From: Cliona cf. orientalis
Lineage: Eukaryota > Porifera > Demospongiae > Clionaida > Clionaidae
Assembly: GCA_963930775.1 (NCBI GenBank)
Contig: OZ005697.1
Location: forward strand, 8,082,292-8,146,291
Direction of reading: 5' to 3'
DNA: 64,000 nucleotides
Shown: in pieces, positions 40,501-56,100 of the stretch
Numbering within the stretch: position 1 is the stretch's first letter
Layout of the letters: the number at the start of each line of letters is the position of its first letter
The notes under the pieces: model-generated
What the model was told of the DNA's origin: nothing
The model's input: the letters and a program-made list of their open reading frames with translations, nothing else
Database searches by the model: none
Made by a program: the position numbers and the translations under genes

Positions 40501-43500
40501 GATTTGTCAATGTGACCTTTATAGCCAGGAAGCCTGGAGCATCAACAAGTCTCTTTCATTTGCTCTGAGGCCCCTCCAGCAAAGGGTCTCCACTGAATAC
40601 ATTAAAGGAGCAATTAAACTATATAGATGGGGGAGGTCTATCTTCCATCATCAGTAGTCTGGGGGAGCTACCTACCTACATGTACGAAGCTGGGTATATG
40701 GTTTCAGAGTACAAGGATGTGCGGGCCACCAGTTTCCTATGAGGTTCTTATCATTGAATTTCTTGCCACCATCCTTAATTTAAGGGCTGAGTAAAGTAGT
40801 CGATAAACCTTATGAACTGTCCTGCATGGTGAACCAGCCCCTCCTAGTTCCCAAGCCAGGCTTACTTGCTGGCACCTAAACTGACCTTTAACCCCCTAAT
40901 TCTTAATTAGAGTATTGAGACCACAGTCTGTAGCAGGTACACACACACAAATGTATGTGGGGGGAGGGGGGTTGGGGTTGAATGTTTGGCCAGGCTTGAT
41001 TAATTGGCCATGATAAACCTACTGCACTTTCATCATTGCCTTGTGCTGTCTGCCTTATATCCTCCATCCCCACTATTCATGCAGAGCTGATATCAATGCC
41101 TTTGATAACTTTCAATGGACAGCACTTCACCATGCCAGCCATGCTGGAGAGGTAAGACCCCTTACCTGTCTGATAATATTAAATTTGCATCTATGATAAC
41201 ACATGTACGTGTATGTCTGTATGTACCTATATTGTACACGTATGAGGGGTCCTCCCCTTCAATCATGGACAGTAACTTGCAGCCTTCCTGGAGAGGTAAA
41301 ACTTGAGCATCAAAATATGAGGCTGAAATTTTCCACTATTTTCCTCCCTTGAAGTCTTTGTACATGTATGCATATTGCAATTGTATGTAATAACATGTAT
41401 AATACAATGGCAGGACATGGATAGAAATATTCAGCCATGTAATTTTGAAATAAATTTCCCCTTTGAAAATTGGCCATAATAATACTATAATATTATGTAC
41501 ACCTAATTATTGGGTATTCCACTAATATTATTCTTCCTGAACAGTAAGTACCTGGGTATGCCCCCTAATACAGCACCTCCTCTGTCCAGGTGTCCACAGT
41601 AATTATGATTAATGGATTAATAATTGTCTGCCTTGCTGGCAAGTTAAACATTGTATAGTATTTAATGGGGGGGGGAGTATATCTAGATTATTCTGGCCAT
41701 ACTGGATCAATCAACAGTGTGTGCATACTTATAAATTGTAGGAGGGGGTGTATCCTGTAGTACAATGTATCAGTATCACTATAAAGAAGGTAGACTAGTG
41801 GTCATTAAGGTAATATCCCAGGGGACTGAGGAGTAGTTTCTAATTATGATTTGATTAATGCTATATAGCCTGCAAGGCCAGTGGGATGTACATGTACATA
41901 AATATTATAGCATTGTGGTGAATAGAGGAATGGTTACATTCACTATGGAAGTATAGCCGGTCATAATAGCAGTATTACCATAGTGTACTGGGTAAGCGCC
42001 CACTCCCGGGTAAGTGCCCGTGTACCTCATTTCAAGGGGTCAATGTAGCAGCTTCGATACAAACGTATGGAAATTATGTCCCAGGTAAGCGCCCATGCGG
42101 GCCAAAATAGCAATATATGTTTAAGCGCCCATGGGCGTTTATCCAGGATACTTATGGTACAGGAAAAAACGTTCGCTTATTGCCTCATCCCCAGAGCACC
42201 AATTCCCAGCTTTTAGTTGTTACATGCTGAAAGATAATAATAATAATTTATTATGTGCAACATTGAAAAAGCTGAGAGTGAGCCTGGAGACGCAATGGCT
42301 ATACTTCTTACTAATCCACCAGCTCTCCCAGCTCAAACCTACTGCAACTTCCTCATAATGATAATGATATGGTCTAGAAGGCCTCCTTAATATTGTTATA
42401 TTGGAGACTCTATAACAAACACATGGTGGCTTAATAATATTTAATTTGATAAGATGAGTGTGCCAGTTAAGAGGGTGGCCAATTCCCAAGTGCCTCTACA
42501 TGCTTTAGGCCAAACTATTACACCACATTACGTCATATTATGCCACATTACGACATATTATGTCATCAAGCCCACAAAAACATGAACTAGGGCTTAGTAC
42601 TGTACTACAGCCCTGGGCTCTATAATTATATACAAGTATGTATTATAATTATATGCATCCCCTATGCCTTATATATACACGCTGGTGGGTGGTCAGGTCC
42701 ACCTGTGCATGCGCAAACAAGTGGCTGTTACATAACTATTGCTCATGTTAGCAGCTTCTGTGGTCTCTGGTCTTCCTCCCAGCAGCCCATTATCTCTACC
42801 AAACCAACCCAACCCAGGTGTTGTTTTACAGTCACTATTTGTGGTAGATGCACCCCTGGACTACAATTTTGGAGTTGTATATGGGCAATACTCTCAATTA
42901 TTATATACTCTTAGATACACCTCTGACAACTGGTGCTACAAATCTGGAATTGTACTAAAACTATATGTATACCCATAGATCGTAATAGACTACTATGGTA
43001 TAGCCCACATGCACTTAGCCTGCAAGCAATAATTTGTTGGTTACTAGCTTATCGGCCATGCCTATCAACCACACCTAGTACAGCTATTCTATCGCAATGC
43101 AGGTAAGGGTCGTCAAAATTAATTGTATGTATCATAATCCAGCACACTACTGCTCAATGCAATTGCAATTTTTCTTGAGTGACATCTGTGGCTTCTATTG
43201 AGGGGGATATTGAGCAATATTGGAGTTCCTAGGGGGTGACAGTTCAGTACATGCACTGTGTTCCCTTTGACCAAATTTCCCCTTGTTAATTCAGCTAAAT
43301 TTCCTTGTATTTGGTGTATACATGCCCTATGCAAGCTTGTTGGTGGTTGCATGTTTGCAGTATTTTACTACCAATGAGCCACATCATAGTCTTCAAACTC
43401 TGACCTCACTTTGACCCGCCACTGACCTTTGGGTTGTCACTGGTGAAATATGTCTTCCTCTGGTGCAGAGTTACTGTGCCACTTTGAAGATTCATTGCAA

Positions 43501-46500
43501 GAATATAATATTATTATGCTCTTGGTGACATCTACGATGTGAACGTGTTTATATACATGTACCAATATTCTGTAATTCTGTGCTAGCACGCAAGAGAAAG
43601 TTATATGAATCCATCAAAACAGGCCTCTCTGGAAGTCCTTATAGTTTTAGACAGTGCTTTGATGCGCTCTATGTACATGCACATGTAGAATTCCGAGCTC
43701 AGCTACGTACATGTCTTAAAGCTTGCATGTACTATAGCTTTCAGTAGCAGTGGCAATTGACGTCACAAAACTGGCTACAGTCCCCTTTCAGCTAAGCTGC
43801 TTGAGCTACACATGTAAATACTAAAGCTCCAGTACAGAATCAGCTTAGAACTGCTAGTACATACGTGTATACAACAAATACCTCATTGGTATAGGAGAAC
43901 AACAACATGTGGCTTGGAAATATAACCCTTTTGCACTGTTGCGAGTGCAAAGCCGCAATGAACTCGTTACGTTTCCTAGTATTATAATTGTTCTACTGTG
44001 GCAACATGGCTATGGTATCATTGATCTTAGGAACAGTACATATTCATATGCATAATAGTGTATGACCTTTAGGAATAATGATTCCTATTGTTACGGTGTT
44101 GTGTTATCTGCTGACATTTTAAGTATTTCACACTTCTGGGGTTCACACTTCTTGGGTAGCCTCCCCAGGTACAGTAATGCTTCGCCCTAGGGGGATAGGG
44201 TACACCACATTGATAAGCAATTTACATTGTTTCATGAACGATTCAAAACAATCGTGGTTTAGTTTAAACATATACCATAATCCTCACTTTATTATGTAAT
44301 ATGATAATATCACAGCTACATAGTAGTACAGTCTTTGATTATGCATACCAATGCATTATCTCCTTATAAATATTTTCGTCTCGGAACTTTTCACTCGAGT
44401 GACGACATCAACTGTTTCTCCTACATCAAAATGAATTGCCATATACGTATTGTTATGATATTATTCCAGTACTTTGCTATGCATAAGAGTGTATATAATT
44501 AAGTGTTGCCAAGTGACATCCATGTGTGTGCACTAATCAACATTCTTATAGGCTCTCAAGTCAAGTTTGCGGTTACCGCAACACGTTACATAATGAAGCA
44601 TCAAAAATGCTCGGTTCAATGTATTCATATAAGATATATCAATTGTACAATAGTTTGGCACTTTTGTTGGCTCGTATACCCACACTTGTGTCTAGTATAC
44701 ATTACATGTGCGTACGTTCATGTAATATAACTGTAATATGGATGATGTCATAATTGGTAATCGTCCTAGCCGCAGTGGACCCACTGTGGTCACTGATAAT
44801 TGCCTGATCTATAGCTCTCCATTTCAATTACTGCTCATTAGTGCCGCAATTATCCCACATTTGTGTCTCGGTCATTGGCTGTCGCCGGCCCTTTGATGAC
44901 AGAGGAACGTGTAGTCATCGCTATCGATAGTTATGTATATGCAAACTATAGGCTATATAACATGTAAGGTTACTGGCCATTTCCTGTATGCAGATTGATT
45001 CTGGGAACCGTCATTGATAGAGAGTGCCATTTTGATGATATCTGATAATATTATGTGTAACACCTGTCATTGGAAGCTAGTACTGTAGATGATAGTGCTA
45101 CAAATATAACATTCGCTGTATGTGTAGTTTAATTTTTATGGCTGAAGATGAGTTGTCACAACTATTGAAAGAGAGCATTTTATAAATCCATGAGAATTAG
45201 AAATCTTTGAGAGAGTAGCTTGAAATATGTTCAATTTGTAGCACCGGTATTACAGACAGTGGACACACATACTCAGAGGTCAGGTGGTACTGTAATTATA
45301 TAACCCTCACGCCCCTGCGACGCCAAGCACTAGTTAGCTCACCCTCAATCACTCACTTCCTATGCATTGCGCTACCTAGTAACTGCCACAACTGTACCCT
45401 CTGTGGCGCCTTATGGGGTGAGCTAGGTACTTGATGGCATATCAGATCAGTGCCTTTCAGTCGGCGGTGACTTCCATATAAGGCAACACAGGCAGTAGTC
45501 ACTGCAGAGGATAAGAGTTTGGATTAGAACGGTAGAGTTACGTAGTATTGTTGTGGGTAAGTTTAATTGGGGAAGGTTACTACTGATTGATCGCAAATCC
45601 TGCGGGCTCTTTACTGAGGGGAAGTAGTGGTAGAAACTAAACCAGTTCAAGGAGTTCGCAGTCATAAATCGCCAAGGCTGTTGCGGTGGTCTTTAGTTGT
45701 TCGGGAACCCTCTAACTTAGCAGGCAAACTCAATAGTGTAAAACCTGGCATAATTTCCGCTAGCCTCGTCATAATGGGTATGCACAAACACTGTGGTTCC
45801 TTCACTACCATCTCCATTCCATATAAGGTAACATAATAGACTCTTTAAAGTAGTGATAATAACTCAACTGGTTGAAGACCTTCAGGGAATCGTCTTTATC
45901 ACACAACTGAGCTTACAACAGCTAAATAATGTTACTGTACCTCAGAGTATGGACCACATTTCAACATGTCCTAGAGCTTCACTGCATAAATATTTCAAAG
46001 ACTCATAGTGCTGCGTATTAATTACTTTATAATGATTCCCAGATTATAGGAGCTATTCTGTTATTCATAACATTGCGTTGTATTACAATTAAGGTCATAA
46101 TCTATTGCCTGATATGACCCTGTGCATGAGTTCGTGATTACAGATGCTCATAACAGAAGATAATGGGTGGGGCAGCTACACATGCATGCTGTACCAGTGT
46201 GTAGAGAGAGAGAGAGAGAGCTGTTATTGGATAGCATGTAACTACGTAATACTCCGGAAAAGGGTTGGCAACATAAAAGTATGAAACAAACTGCCTCGGC
46301 GTCAGTGTTCTATGTAGACAAATATGGCTCAAAAGCAGCCATATTTGGCTTTTTGCCTTTTGCTCATCGTATCTCCATTGGTCTACATTAATAATAATAA
46401 TATGCATATCTATTTTTATCTCGGAATAATTTATCCAGGAATGAGTCATTTTTGGTTGTCGCTGGCCATGCATACAGTCACACACATAATATGAATGATG

Positions 46501-49500
46501 TTGTAACACTTAAGTACCTCTGTGCATCTGGGCCTTTCTGTGCCGTCGAGTATAAACCTTGCACATTGTATCTTGGGAGAACACCTGATACTAATTATAA
46601 CTATTATAGACTTCTAAAGTCTAATTATGCTGATTGTCTCATGTATAGTGTCACGTACATGTACATGCTTATACGCACGTCTACGAGAACATCACTATTT
46701 TTTAGACTAGCTGTAAGTAGTAGTGTTCATGACTGTACTGCATAATGTTATGTACGAATGTACGTACGTGCATGTAGCTGCGATTTTCTTATGTTAATCC
46801 AGTACAATAATAGCTAATGCATCTATAATAGGCATATTATATTATGTCTGTAAAATGTGCTATAATAATTATGCAATACAGTTATTTGTAGAGCTGTTTG
46901 TCGATTGACTGTAATCGTTAATTATCCTGCAGTGAATTTTTTTTAATTGCTGGGGGCATTAAGGATTTTACCCCCAGGCGCTCTCCCACCTGACAACCAC
47001 TCAGCAACCCCTTGACACTCTTTGCAAACACACAAATTGAGCCTATTCACTCTCTAACAAGACAATAAGTGGCCATTTTTACCACACTCATACACTCATA
47101 CATACACATCTTATACGAACTGCATGTGTGCAAAGTGTTTTTCGTACATGGCTAGGTACACATTTTTCCGCAAGCAAAGGTGCTCCAATTTGTAACAACC
47201 GTGGAATGCTTAACTACGTACTTAGAGGAGAACACATTTATGATTTTGTATTTACGTTGCTAGGAGTTTGATTTGATCGTAGCAAGGAAATGTTGAACCA
47301 GTTAGAATCTTAATCTGCATTTAAATGGAATGCTTAATTGCTTAGAAGAGAATGCATTCACGATTTACGTTGCTAGGAGTTTGATTTGATCGTAGTGTGG
47401 TTGTTTATACATGTAATTGGGTACACCAATAAATGTACAGTTCATTTAGATAATGTGATAACAAGGAAATCTTAATCTGCATTTAAAGTTCAAAAATAAA
47501 TTCCCTTCTTGTACAACCCTAGGGAACCAGTGTCCCAGCACAGCGGTGTGCTCCCTAGCTATACATACATATACATGTTACAAAGCATAGTCGGTAATGT
47601 AACTGTAATATTATTATGCCTGTAGCCTCAGCCACTGGCCCATTCACTTGTAGCAATATTACACGCTGCGCTTCTCGGGGTCTGTCGTAAAAATTATAGT
47701 ATACATGCGCACCACTAACAATGTTATAATCGGGAACAGACTACATGAATTTCCAACAGTAGGCACACTGAATTCGTCCCATAAAAGGTGACAAACCTTG
47801 AATATCTTAATTACATACGTACATGCATGCCGCTCATGCATGATTAGATGCACAACAAACCATGCTCAAAGTCATGAACAACTGTTGATAACATTCTCTA
47901 GTGTTATTTTTAAAATAGTGAGGGCTCATGACAGTATCTGGTTACAGTACCAACTCAGTTGTGGCATTCTTTGCATTCTTGATTGGTCTGATTCCCACCC
48001 ACTGATTTAAAACAGATGTTTGGATGTCTGTCTAGTGCATGATTGCTGATTAACAACCTGAGGCTGCTTAATGGATTGCTGGGTCCAGCCCAAGACTCAT
48101 TAAAGGCTTTGTAAAATTTACATGTACGTACTGTAATTGTGTGCTTATTAATTGCTTTTTAATTTTCTTTTTGTTTGCTTGTTTGTGTATTTGTGGAGAG
48201 GTTACGGGTGCTATGGAGAAATTAATTATAACAGGTCTTGTTAATTTTGCTTTTATTTGTTGAGAGGTTAAGAATGCAAATTGATGTGAATTATGTAATT
48301 AAGTCTAACGTGCGTACATAACATAAGCCATTATCTTCTTTTGTTTGTTCATGGAGGAGTTGTCAATGAGTGTCATGGAAACAAGATACTTGATATACAT
48401 GTAGATTGCAATAATAGGATCTTAGCATGACATTGGTTATAGAAATCATTTTTATAAGTTTGCATACCATTTGTTCTTAATGTTGCATATGATATTTCCA
48501 AGCCCAATGATTGGTAATTGGCATTAAAAATGAATTAGCATGTGCTCAGTAGTAAAAATTAATAGCATTAATATTTATTTCCCACTTCCTTAGCTGTGGT
48601 TACACCAAGCCAGCAGTGTGCACCATCACATGGTGAGAGAATAACATCCTTCCCTTGCCATAACAGAATCTCTAGAATTTAAATTTAATTCTCACAGCTA
48701 CACAACCTTGTATTAGTTTTTAGTCAGTTTGCCAGGCTAAACTTACACACACGTGTGATAGGTAAATTTTATCATGCATGTACATGTACCTGAGCTGGCA
48801 TGGAGCATGTAAATATGTGTACACAAAATGTCTTTACCTTTCATAGCGTGTGCATGATGGTTGGAGTAGCCAACTTGACCATCCTTCTACCTTCTACATG
48901 AAATTTCACTCCAATATTTATTAATCCAATTAGTGAAAAATCAATACATATGATGTCATCATCATTAGCCAGCAGGTTCCAGAGCAGCCTTCTAAACTAA
49001 CAGAGCTAGGTGATCACGTTTGCATGACCTTTTGCAGTAGTACCTTAATGGTTTTTAAATGTTTATTGGTTTTTATTGTAGTGTACTCAAGTAGGCTTCT
49101 GTCTTCATTTCGTCATGTGAGAGATACTCTATTTGACCCGATCATGCACACATTTTTAATTGGTAGCCTAGAAACACTACTCAGCCAATATTTATACTAA
49201 ACTTATACATACGTACTTTTATAAATATGCTAACATTTACCATGTACTTCTTGAATACGATGACATTGGATAATATTATGTTTGTATGCGTTTAAGTGAA
49301 GCCACTCTGTATGGAATGTATACTACAATGTATTGCCGTGGCAACACTCCCTGTCCTACCCCCCTCATTGCTCCCACAAACACACTACTACCTGTCGCCA
49401 TTGTTAGCATTGATGAGTCTAGCACGGATGGGCCATCGTCTGTCTGTTTCGATATTAATCCCTCTAATAAAGAATTGGATCCAGTATGATCATTATAGTA

Positions 49501-49705
49501 GGTGTGGCCCATTGGTGGGTGGCGAGCTTGTGTTATTATTATTATGCGTGGTCGTATATTATAATAATGATAATAATATGGAAAGGATTACGTGAGATTG
49601 TTTGTACTTCTGGAGCTCTCTCTCACAGACTTACATTGTTACTACGTTCGTACATATAATAATATAGCTATATTTTTAGTTTGCCGGAAAAGAGGGAGAG
49701 AAAGG

Positions 49706-49737
<32 letters not shown>

Positions 49738-50107
49738 AACGGGGGAGAATATTCTTTGAATACGTGCACATGCAGATTATAATTTCATGTGAGTGAAGCC
49801 CATTTGACGGAATGTGTGCGAAGTGATGTCGCCTACGTTGCCGTGGCGATGCTCCCACCCCTCCCCCCTCCTTGTTCCCATGAGCATTTGAATAATAGTT
49901 GTCTTTGTTTGCGATGCTGAGTCTATCGCTGGTACACCTTTCGTCTCATTTCGACTGAAATTTTAATTTCACAGCATGGTTCTGTGCACGTAAATGTTAA
50001 TGTCACACCCATAATAATTATGCACACAAGATTATGTAAGGGTGTGCATGTACATTATGTACATGTATGTGTTCTCTTTCTTCTTCCCTCTCTCTCTCCC
50101 TCTCTCC

Positions 50108-50150
<43 letters not shown>

Positions 50151-53100
50151 CCCCCTCTCCCCCTCCTTCCTGTCTTCCTGCATTCTTCCTCTGTTAAAGG
50201 AAGTTGTCCAATTCAGGAATTCAGACTGTGGGCTACTAATTCAAATTATAGGAAATTGAATTGTTGTTTTTCCGTCTGACCACATGCCAGTAGTGTTTGT
50301 TCTACTCCTCTTCCACCAAGCATTCTTTCCTACCACACGGACACTAACACATTCTCTATTCTGGCCAGAGCTGATAGTTGTACAGTATAGTACTGTAGTG
50401 TCCCAGGCAAGCGCCTACACTTCAAGTGGTCAATATACATGTACATGTAGCAGCTTCTATACAAATGTATGCAATTTATATATATCCTGGGTAAGCACCA
50501 TGCAGGCCAAAATTGCGAGTTATATTTAAGTACCCATGCTAAGCAGCTTACCCAGGACACTACGGTATACATGTTGTACATATACATATGTATGCTCACT
50601 TTCTACCCTGGTTTGAAGTGGTGTAGTATGTTCATATACGTACGTTCTTAGTGCCTGTAGTTCTAGCTGAAGAAGCACACCATAAAAACGTGTATATTAT
50701 ATACATGTATGTACTTCTAAAAACCTTGGCTAGCCTACCACACGGTGCGAGACTGCGATTCCCACTATAGCTAGCCCACGAGCTAAGGGTGGTAGACTTT
50801 GTGGCTCTTTTCGCTACTCTAACACTCTTTCACAGCTGTTATCATAATAGAATTATTATTATGTAGACGCACATGCATAATATTATAATATCAGTAGTAT
50901 AAAGTAGCATTATGGGGGCGAGCCCACTTCTGTGGTTGCATATCTGCCAGTTCCCGACACACTGCCTTTAAGTGGCCACCTCTTGAGTTAATTAATAAAA
51001 CCCAAAATAAATTACGTTACATAATCAGCTATAATACCTCAGTCATACCATGTGTACATGCACGCATGCACGTACACCTGTTTGGCTTATGTGTATGTAT
51101 GTGGTGGCACATTATTCTAAGTACTGTACGTGTTCGTGCGTGCATGCGCCTCTCGGAGCCCTTTTTAGAATGAGGCCATGTGTCATTTGTCATTCAATTC
51201 CCTACCACACCTAACAAATTATTTCCCATTGTGGCTTACGTAATGCAATTTGATTGCGCACTTATTATATAAGCCGCTCGGCTGTTATGCCTGAGTTACG
51301 TAAGTTCGTTATGTAAGATGCCTGCAGGATTTTTGCCGCTGGGGGTTATGTAACTCCGGCGCATTATGTACATAAAGTTTTGGGTTTCTGGGGCCAGGTT
51401 TTGATGATAGTGCTCTATAAAAGTATATCATGTTTTTCCATCTGTTGTAATGACTCCATTCTAGGAGTGTTGCAGTGGTTTTGGGTCCCATGCTCATGAT
51501 GGGATTGATATACTCTTAGACTGGCTATTTTGATAATAATACTGTGGAACCACTTGTACTGGACCTACACACCCAGGAAGTGCTTGTTTCAGAGTTATTA
51601 TGGATGATATCACTTCAGTGCTACATGTATTGCTATGCAATAGATAGGTACATGGGTATGTCACAGAGTTTTTTTTCCTAGACTGAGCATCATACCATAC
51701 AGATTAGTGTGAACAATGACTACTAGGTGTAGATCTTAGTTATAGATGTTGATTTATCCTTTTATGGGAGATTAGCACATCTGTGAGCTACATACATGTA
51801 TATTATACATGTACGTACGTATTACAATGTATATCTCATTTGTGGATAATAAGAGGTTATCAGAAATTGAGACATCCCTTGAATTTGTGCATCTGGCCCG
51901 CTACCTTTGATGCAATAATAATCTACTCCTGGGTACATGTACACGTATGGAATAAATATGCAATAATATGTCGCGGAATTTTAATTTCTTCCGATGAACT
52001 ACTAGTTTATGTTCATCTATCATTAATGTTACATTTTTTTTTCAAAAGCTGTATATAATAATATACATACCATGCATGGTAGGACTGATACACGTGGTTT
52101 CAATCTGCCGTGGTATTTTAATTTCATCCGGTAGACTTAGTCTACTAGTTGCATTCATCTAATAGCTATTGATGAATACATCATTTTTCTAAATTTGTAT
52201 ACATATGTACGTACGAATATACGGTACTAGTTAAAATGGTAGGACTGGTGCATGTGATTTCAATGTGTCGTGGTATTCTAATTTCATCCGGTGGGCTATG
52301 TAGATTGCATTCTTCCGCTGTAAACAATTGTTGTTTTTGTTGTTCATAATTGTATACTAATCTGCAGTCTACAAAAAAATATTCAACGTATGAAAATAAT
52401 GTGCATACTAACTAGCTACTGTGCATATTCAGATAAAGGAATGTAATTTAATCAGACACTGCATATTTTATTTATTTGTGCACTACTGTTGTATCTAGAA
52501 GGATTGAGTGCTATAAATAGATAGCTAAGTGCCAAATTTATCTTAACAGTTGCAGTTTCATGTGCCATATCCCCATGGAACTGTATCTACGTATATACAT
52601 GTGCATGTGCACTTTTTAAGTACATACGTACATGTATGTGACATGGTATCATGGTAGCAATACATGTACATGCTTGACCATAGAGCTGAAGTATTGTCTC
52701 ACAATAATTTTGATTGAAAATTTAGACAATATTTTTTATAACCATTGCAGCTACATATATATGTAGGGCTTTTAGGTCTATATTATGTCAAGGTGCAATA
52801 GCTAAGATCGAAATATCGGCATAGCGGTAATGCTTGTACAAAGTCATATAGTTTTCATATCATGTAATTCGGTATCAATGTTGTGTAGTCTACAAGAGGG
52901 CCACCTTGTCATTTGATTAGATAACGAGCTTGATTCTATTACCGTCGTTCTCGAGAAATCCCTGTCATCTAATGAAGTTAATTTCCCCACTAATTGAGGG
53001 TTTTGGTGATTAACCAGCCATCTCAACCATAACATGTGCAGTGAAGTTATGGGAATGAGAGAGAGAGGGAATTTAAATTGACTTAGTCTACAACATCACC

Positions 53101-56100
53101 TCCAAAAAGAAAAAAAAATAGTCCCTTTCAAAGACATTAACATTCCATGGGAAATATTTCACATCCTTGAATGCAACAGTTAGTACATGCACAAGTTTCA
53201 AATCAGTAATCAGTTGGCATACACTACTGAATTGGTGGCATAATATAATAAGATTGTCCTGGGATGCCTGTGGTGACTCCCCTTTCTAAAACAATGATGT
53301 AATATATGTAGCTACTAGTAACCACTACACCTGATCCAATAATTCCCGCTATAACCACATTTCTACCTTTGTTCTGTGGCTTTAGTATCAACAAGTTTGT
53401 GCTGAGTGATTGTGAGTAGTTTACATGTAGCTGCGTAAAACTAGACTGTAATAATGTGAGAAAAGATGGCTCAATGTGACTAAATTTTATTGAGGAAGCT
53501 TCCAGGCCTCCCCCTACAGCCTTGATTACTCACACGTGCCAATTTCCATCAAATTTTGCTGGCACAGCACGAATGAGTTAAGTGTATACATGGTCAGATT
53601 AGCCTGCGATGAGGTGACACTCCCTTACAGCCTTACAGCCTTCTATTGCATAAGTATCAAATCTTAAAATAACAAGTACATGGCTTATTGCCTTTTATTA
53701 GATTCCCTGCTTGATCATGGTGGCATTCATCCATATATTCTGCAGTATTATACACATGGGGGAGGGGTGGGGATGAGCAATCTTAACCAAACCAAGTTTT
53801 GCACAAACCACAATAATAATATTATTATAGTTTGCTCAGCAAGTCCATATTCGAATCCTGAAGCTCGATATTCTTAGCTCTGATCTGCTCATTTATGGAT
53901 AAAAAGGTTTTATGTGTTTTGCTTCTACATATTTGATGTCTACAAATTATTATTAGTTCCATGGTATTTTAAATTGCTCTGGTGACATAGCTACACACCA
54001 TCAGTTCAACCTTGCTGTCATTAATTTTTGAGGATTGTACGCTAGGTCTGTGCGTTATTACAAATTTGTAACAATATTGAAAGCAATGTGCTTATGTATC
54101 ATTAAGGAATGCATTCTCGGTGCTATAAATATAATATCTGGAGGGCTAAATTTATCTCCTGGAAGCAATACTTATCAATTATCTCGCTTGTTATTGTACT
54201 GTTGTGCCACGCCGCGCCGCATTGTCTATGGAAATAGCTATAGCCTATCATTTTAATTTGGTAACAATTTGATTCCGATTATCAAGGATTCTCAGTCATG
54301 AGCTTTAATTACTCCTGTGGTTTCTGTTAACGATGTAGACGCATCAAGCATGCATGTTGTGGTATACACTATGAGGAAAGATTTACGCAAACAGCATCTG
54401 TGTTTGACATTCCATTAACTTAAAGATATTCCCCATCCTTCATCCATGCAAGCATGTGCTAGTGTTATAGATATTGAGGTTCTTGTAGCATATCATAAAT
54501 GCTAGCTTTCTCTCCCTCTCTTCATGTATGTAAACCTACCAGTGATTAGTTACTGTAATCAATTTGTGTTACCTGTTACTCATTAATTACCATTGTATCA
54601 TAATAATAATAATATTATTATTATTGTATATATGTGAGAGTGGTTACCTCAATGCTTAATCACCCCTATGCTCTGTCATGATCAAGGATTCCCTATAAGC
54701 ATGACTCTATTATAGTTTCCGTTAATGATACATGCACACCAATAATATTTGTTCCGTACCAAACCGAGACAGAAGGATTAACTAAAATATTAATTTTACT
54801 CCCAAACAACACTCCTCTCTCTTCCTGTATACTGGAGATTCCTTCAATGTAAATGCAAGCATATCACTATGCCAAGTATTCACCGAAGCTTAAAAAATTA
54901 TGTAGCCATTTCCCAAGGTATTACTGACTAGTGGTGACCTTAAAAGCAAGAAAGTATGTATCCTTCACTTTGGCTACTAGTCCCTGGATTGAGTAGCCAA
55001 TTTTTGCCAGTAGCAAATGGCTGATTTGGCTGGTATATGGGGAACCCTGAATTGGCACGCAAAACTCATGAAATTAGGGACATACATAACGTAATGCATA
55101 GTATTATCGTGGTCAAATTTATTTTATCATGACATCATACTATCATGGTACCTTCCCTTGTCCGGCCAGGATTCCATATTTCTGCTATACTTACGAATGA
55201 CCTAGTGCAAATACTAGACATTAAAAGCCTAAACTGTTAAGTGCCAATCTAAAGTGAGAACCATAATATCACGTTTGGCATAGCTGTCTACATCCTTGAA
55301 TATTCATACACATACATACATGTAATAATATCAAATTGGTTGGCATTCACACTTGAATTAGATGCACATAATGTACCGTCATCCTTTACAGTGATACTGC
55401 ATGTGGTAATCCCCCATTGTGCAATAGAGTAGATTCCTAGTGGATAAATTATGAAGTGCAAGTCTAAAGTAAGAACCATAATGTTGTGAGAAAATTTTTA
55501 AGAAGTGACTGAGACATCTGCTTCTAGACATCCCCCTAGATTAAACATATAATTTTTCTTTGAAATCAGTTGGCATTCATGACTGAATTAGACACACTAT
55601 TATGGTCAAAATGATCCCAGCTAATGGTAACTCCCTTCCGCAGTATTGAAAAAATAATGTTATTATTTCCCCTTAAGGATAGTATTATGTGATGTTTTAA
55701 GTGACTTAATGACAACAAGTTTACACTGAGCTGTTTAGGTACTAGGGTATCATGGTGATAATCTTTTCTCCCAGACTAAATGAAAAATCACTTAATTGCA
55801 TACTATTACCCCTATGGATCACGGCAACATCCATAATATTATGTAATAGTATTACTATTGTGTTATGCACGTGTGTGGGGGGGGGGGTAGGGGAATATGG
55901 CTAAGTTTGCTTATATTTTCACCATCCAGTTAGCACGATTAGTCCATATTGGTGCCCTGAAGCTATAAAGGTGTACTTTTTAAGAACATTCCTAGACATT
56001 AAGCTCAATCAGTATACATTTCAAAATACAATATACATACACGTTTTACTGTGGAAAATGGCCTTTGAAATGTGCACATTTGCAACTAATTCCTGTAATT

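Noticed and set aside
42739-42978. 79-codon plus-strand frame in intron 11 with a hydrophobic start
   Set aside because: No recognisable domain, no splice partners, and surrounding sequence is AT-rich intron.
46138-46509. 123-codon minus-strand frame in intron 11
   Set aside because: Composition looks like random AT-rich sequence with a GA repeat; no domain or conserved motif.
50067-50279. Ser/Leu repeat protein
   Set aside because: CT microsatellite read as codons.
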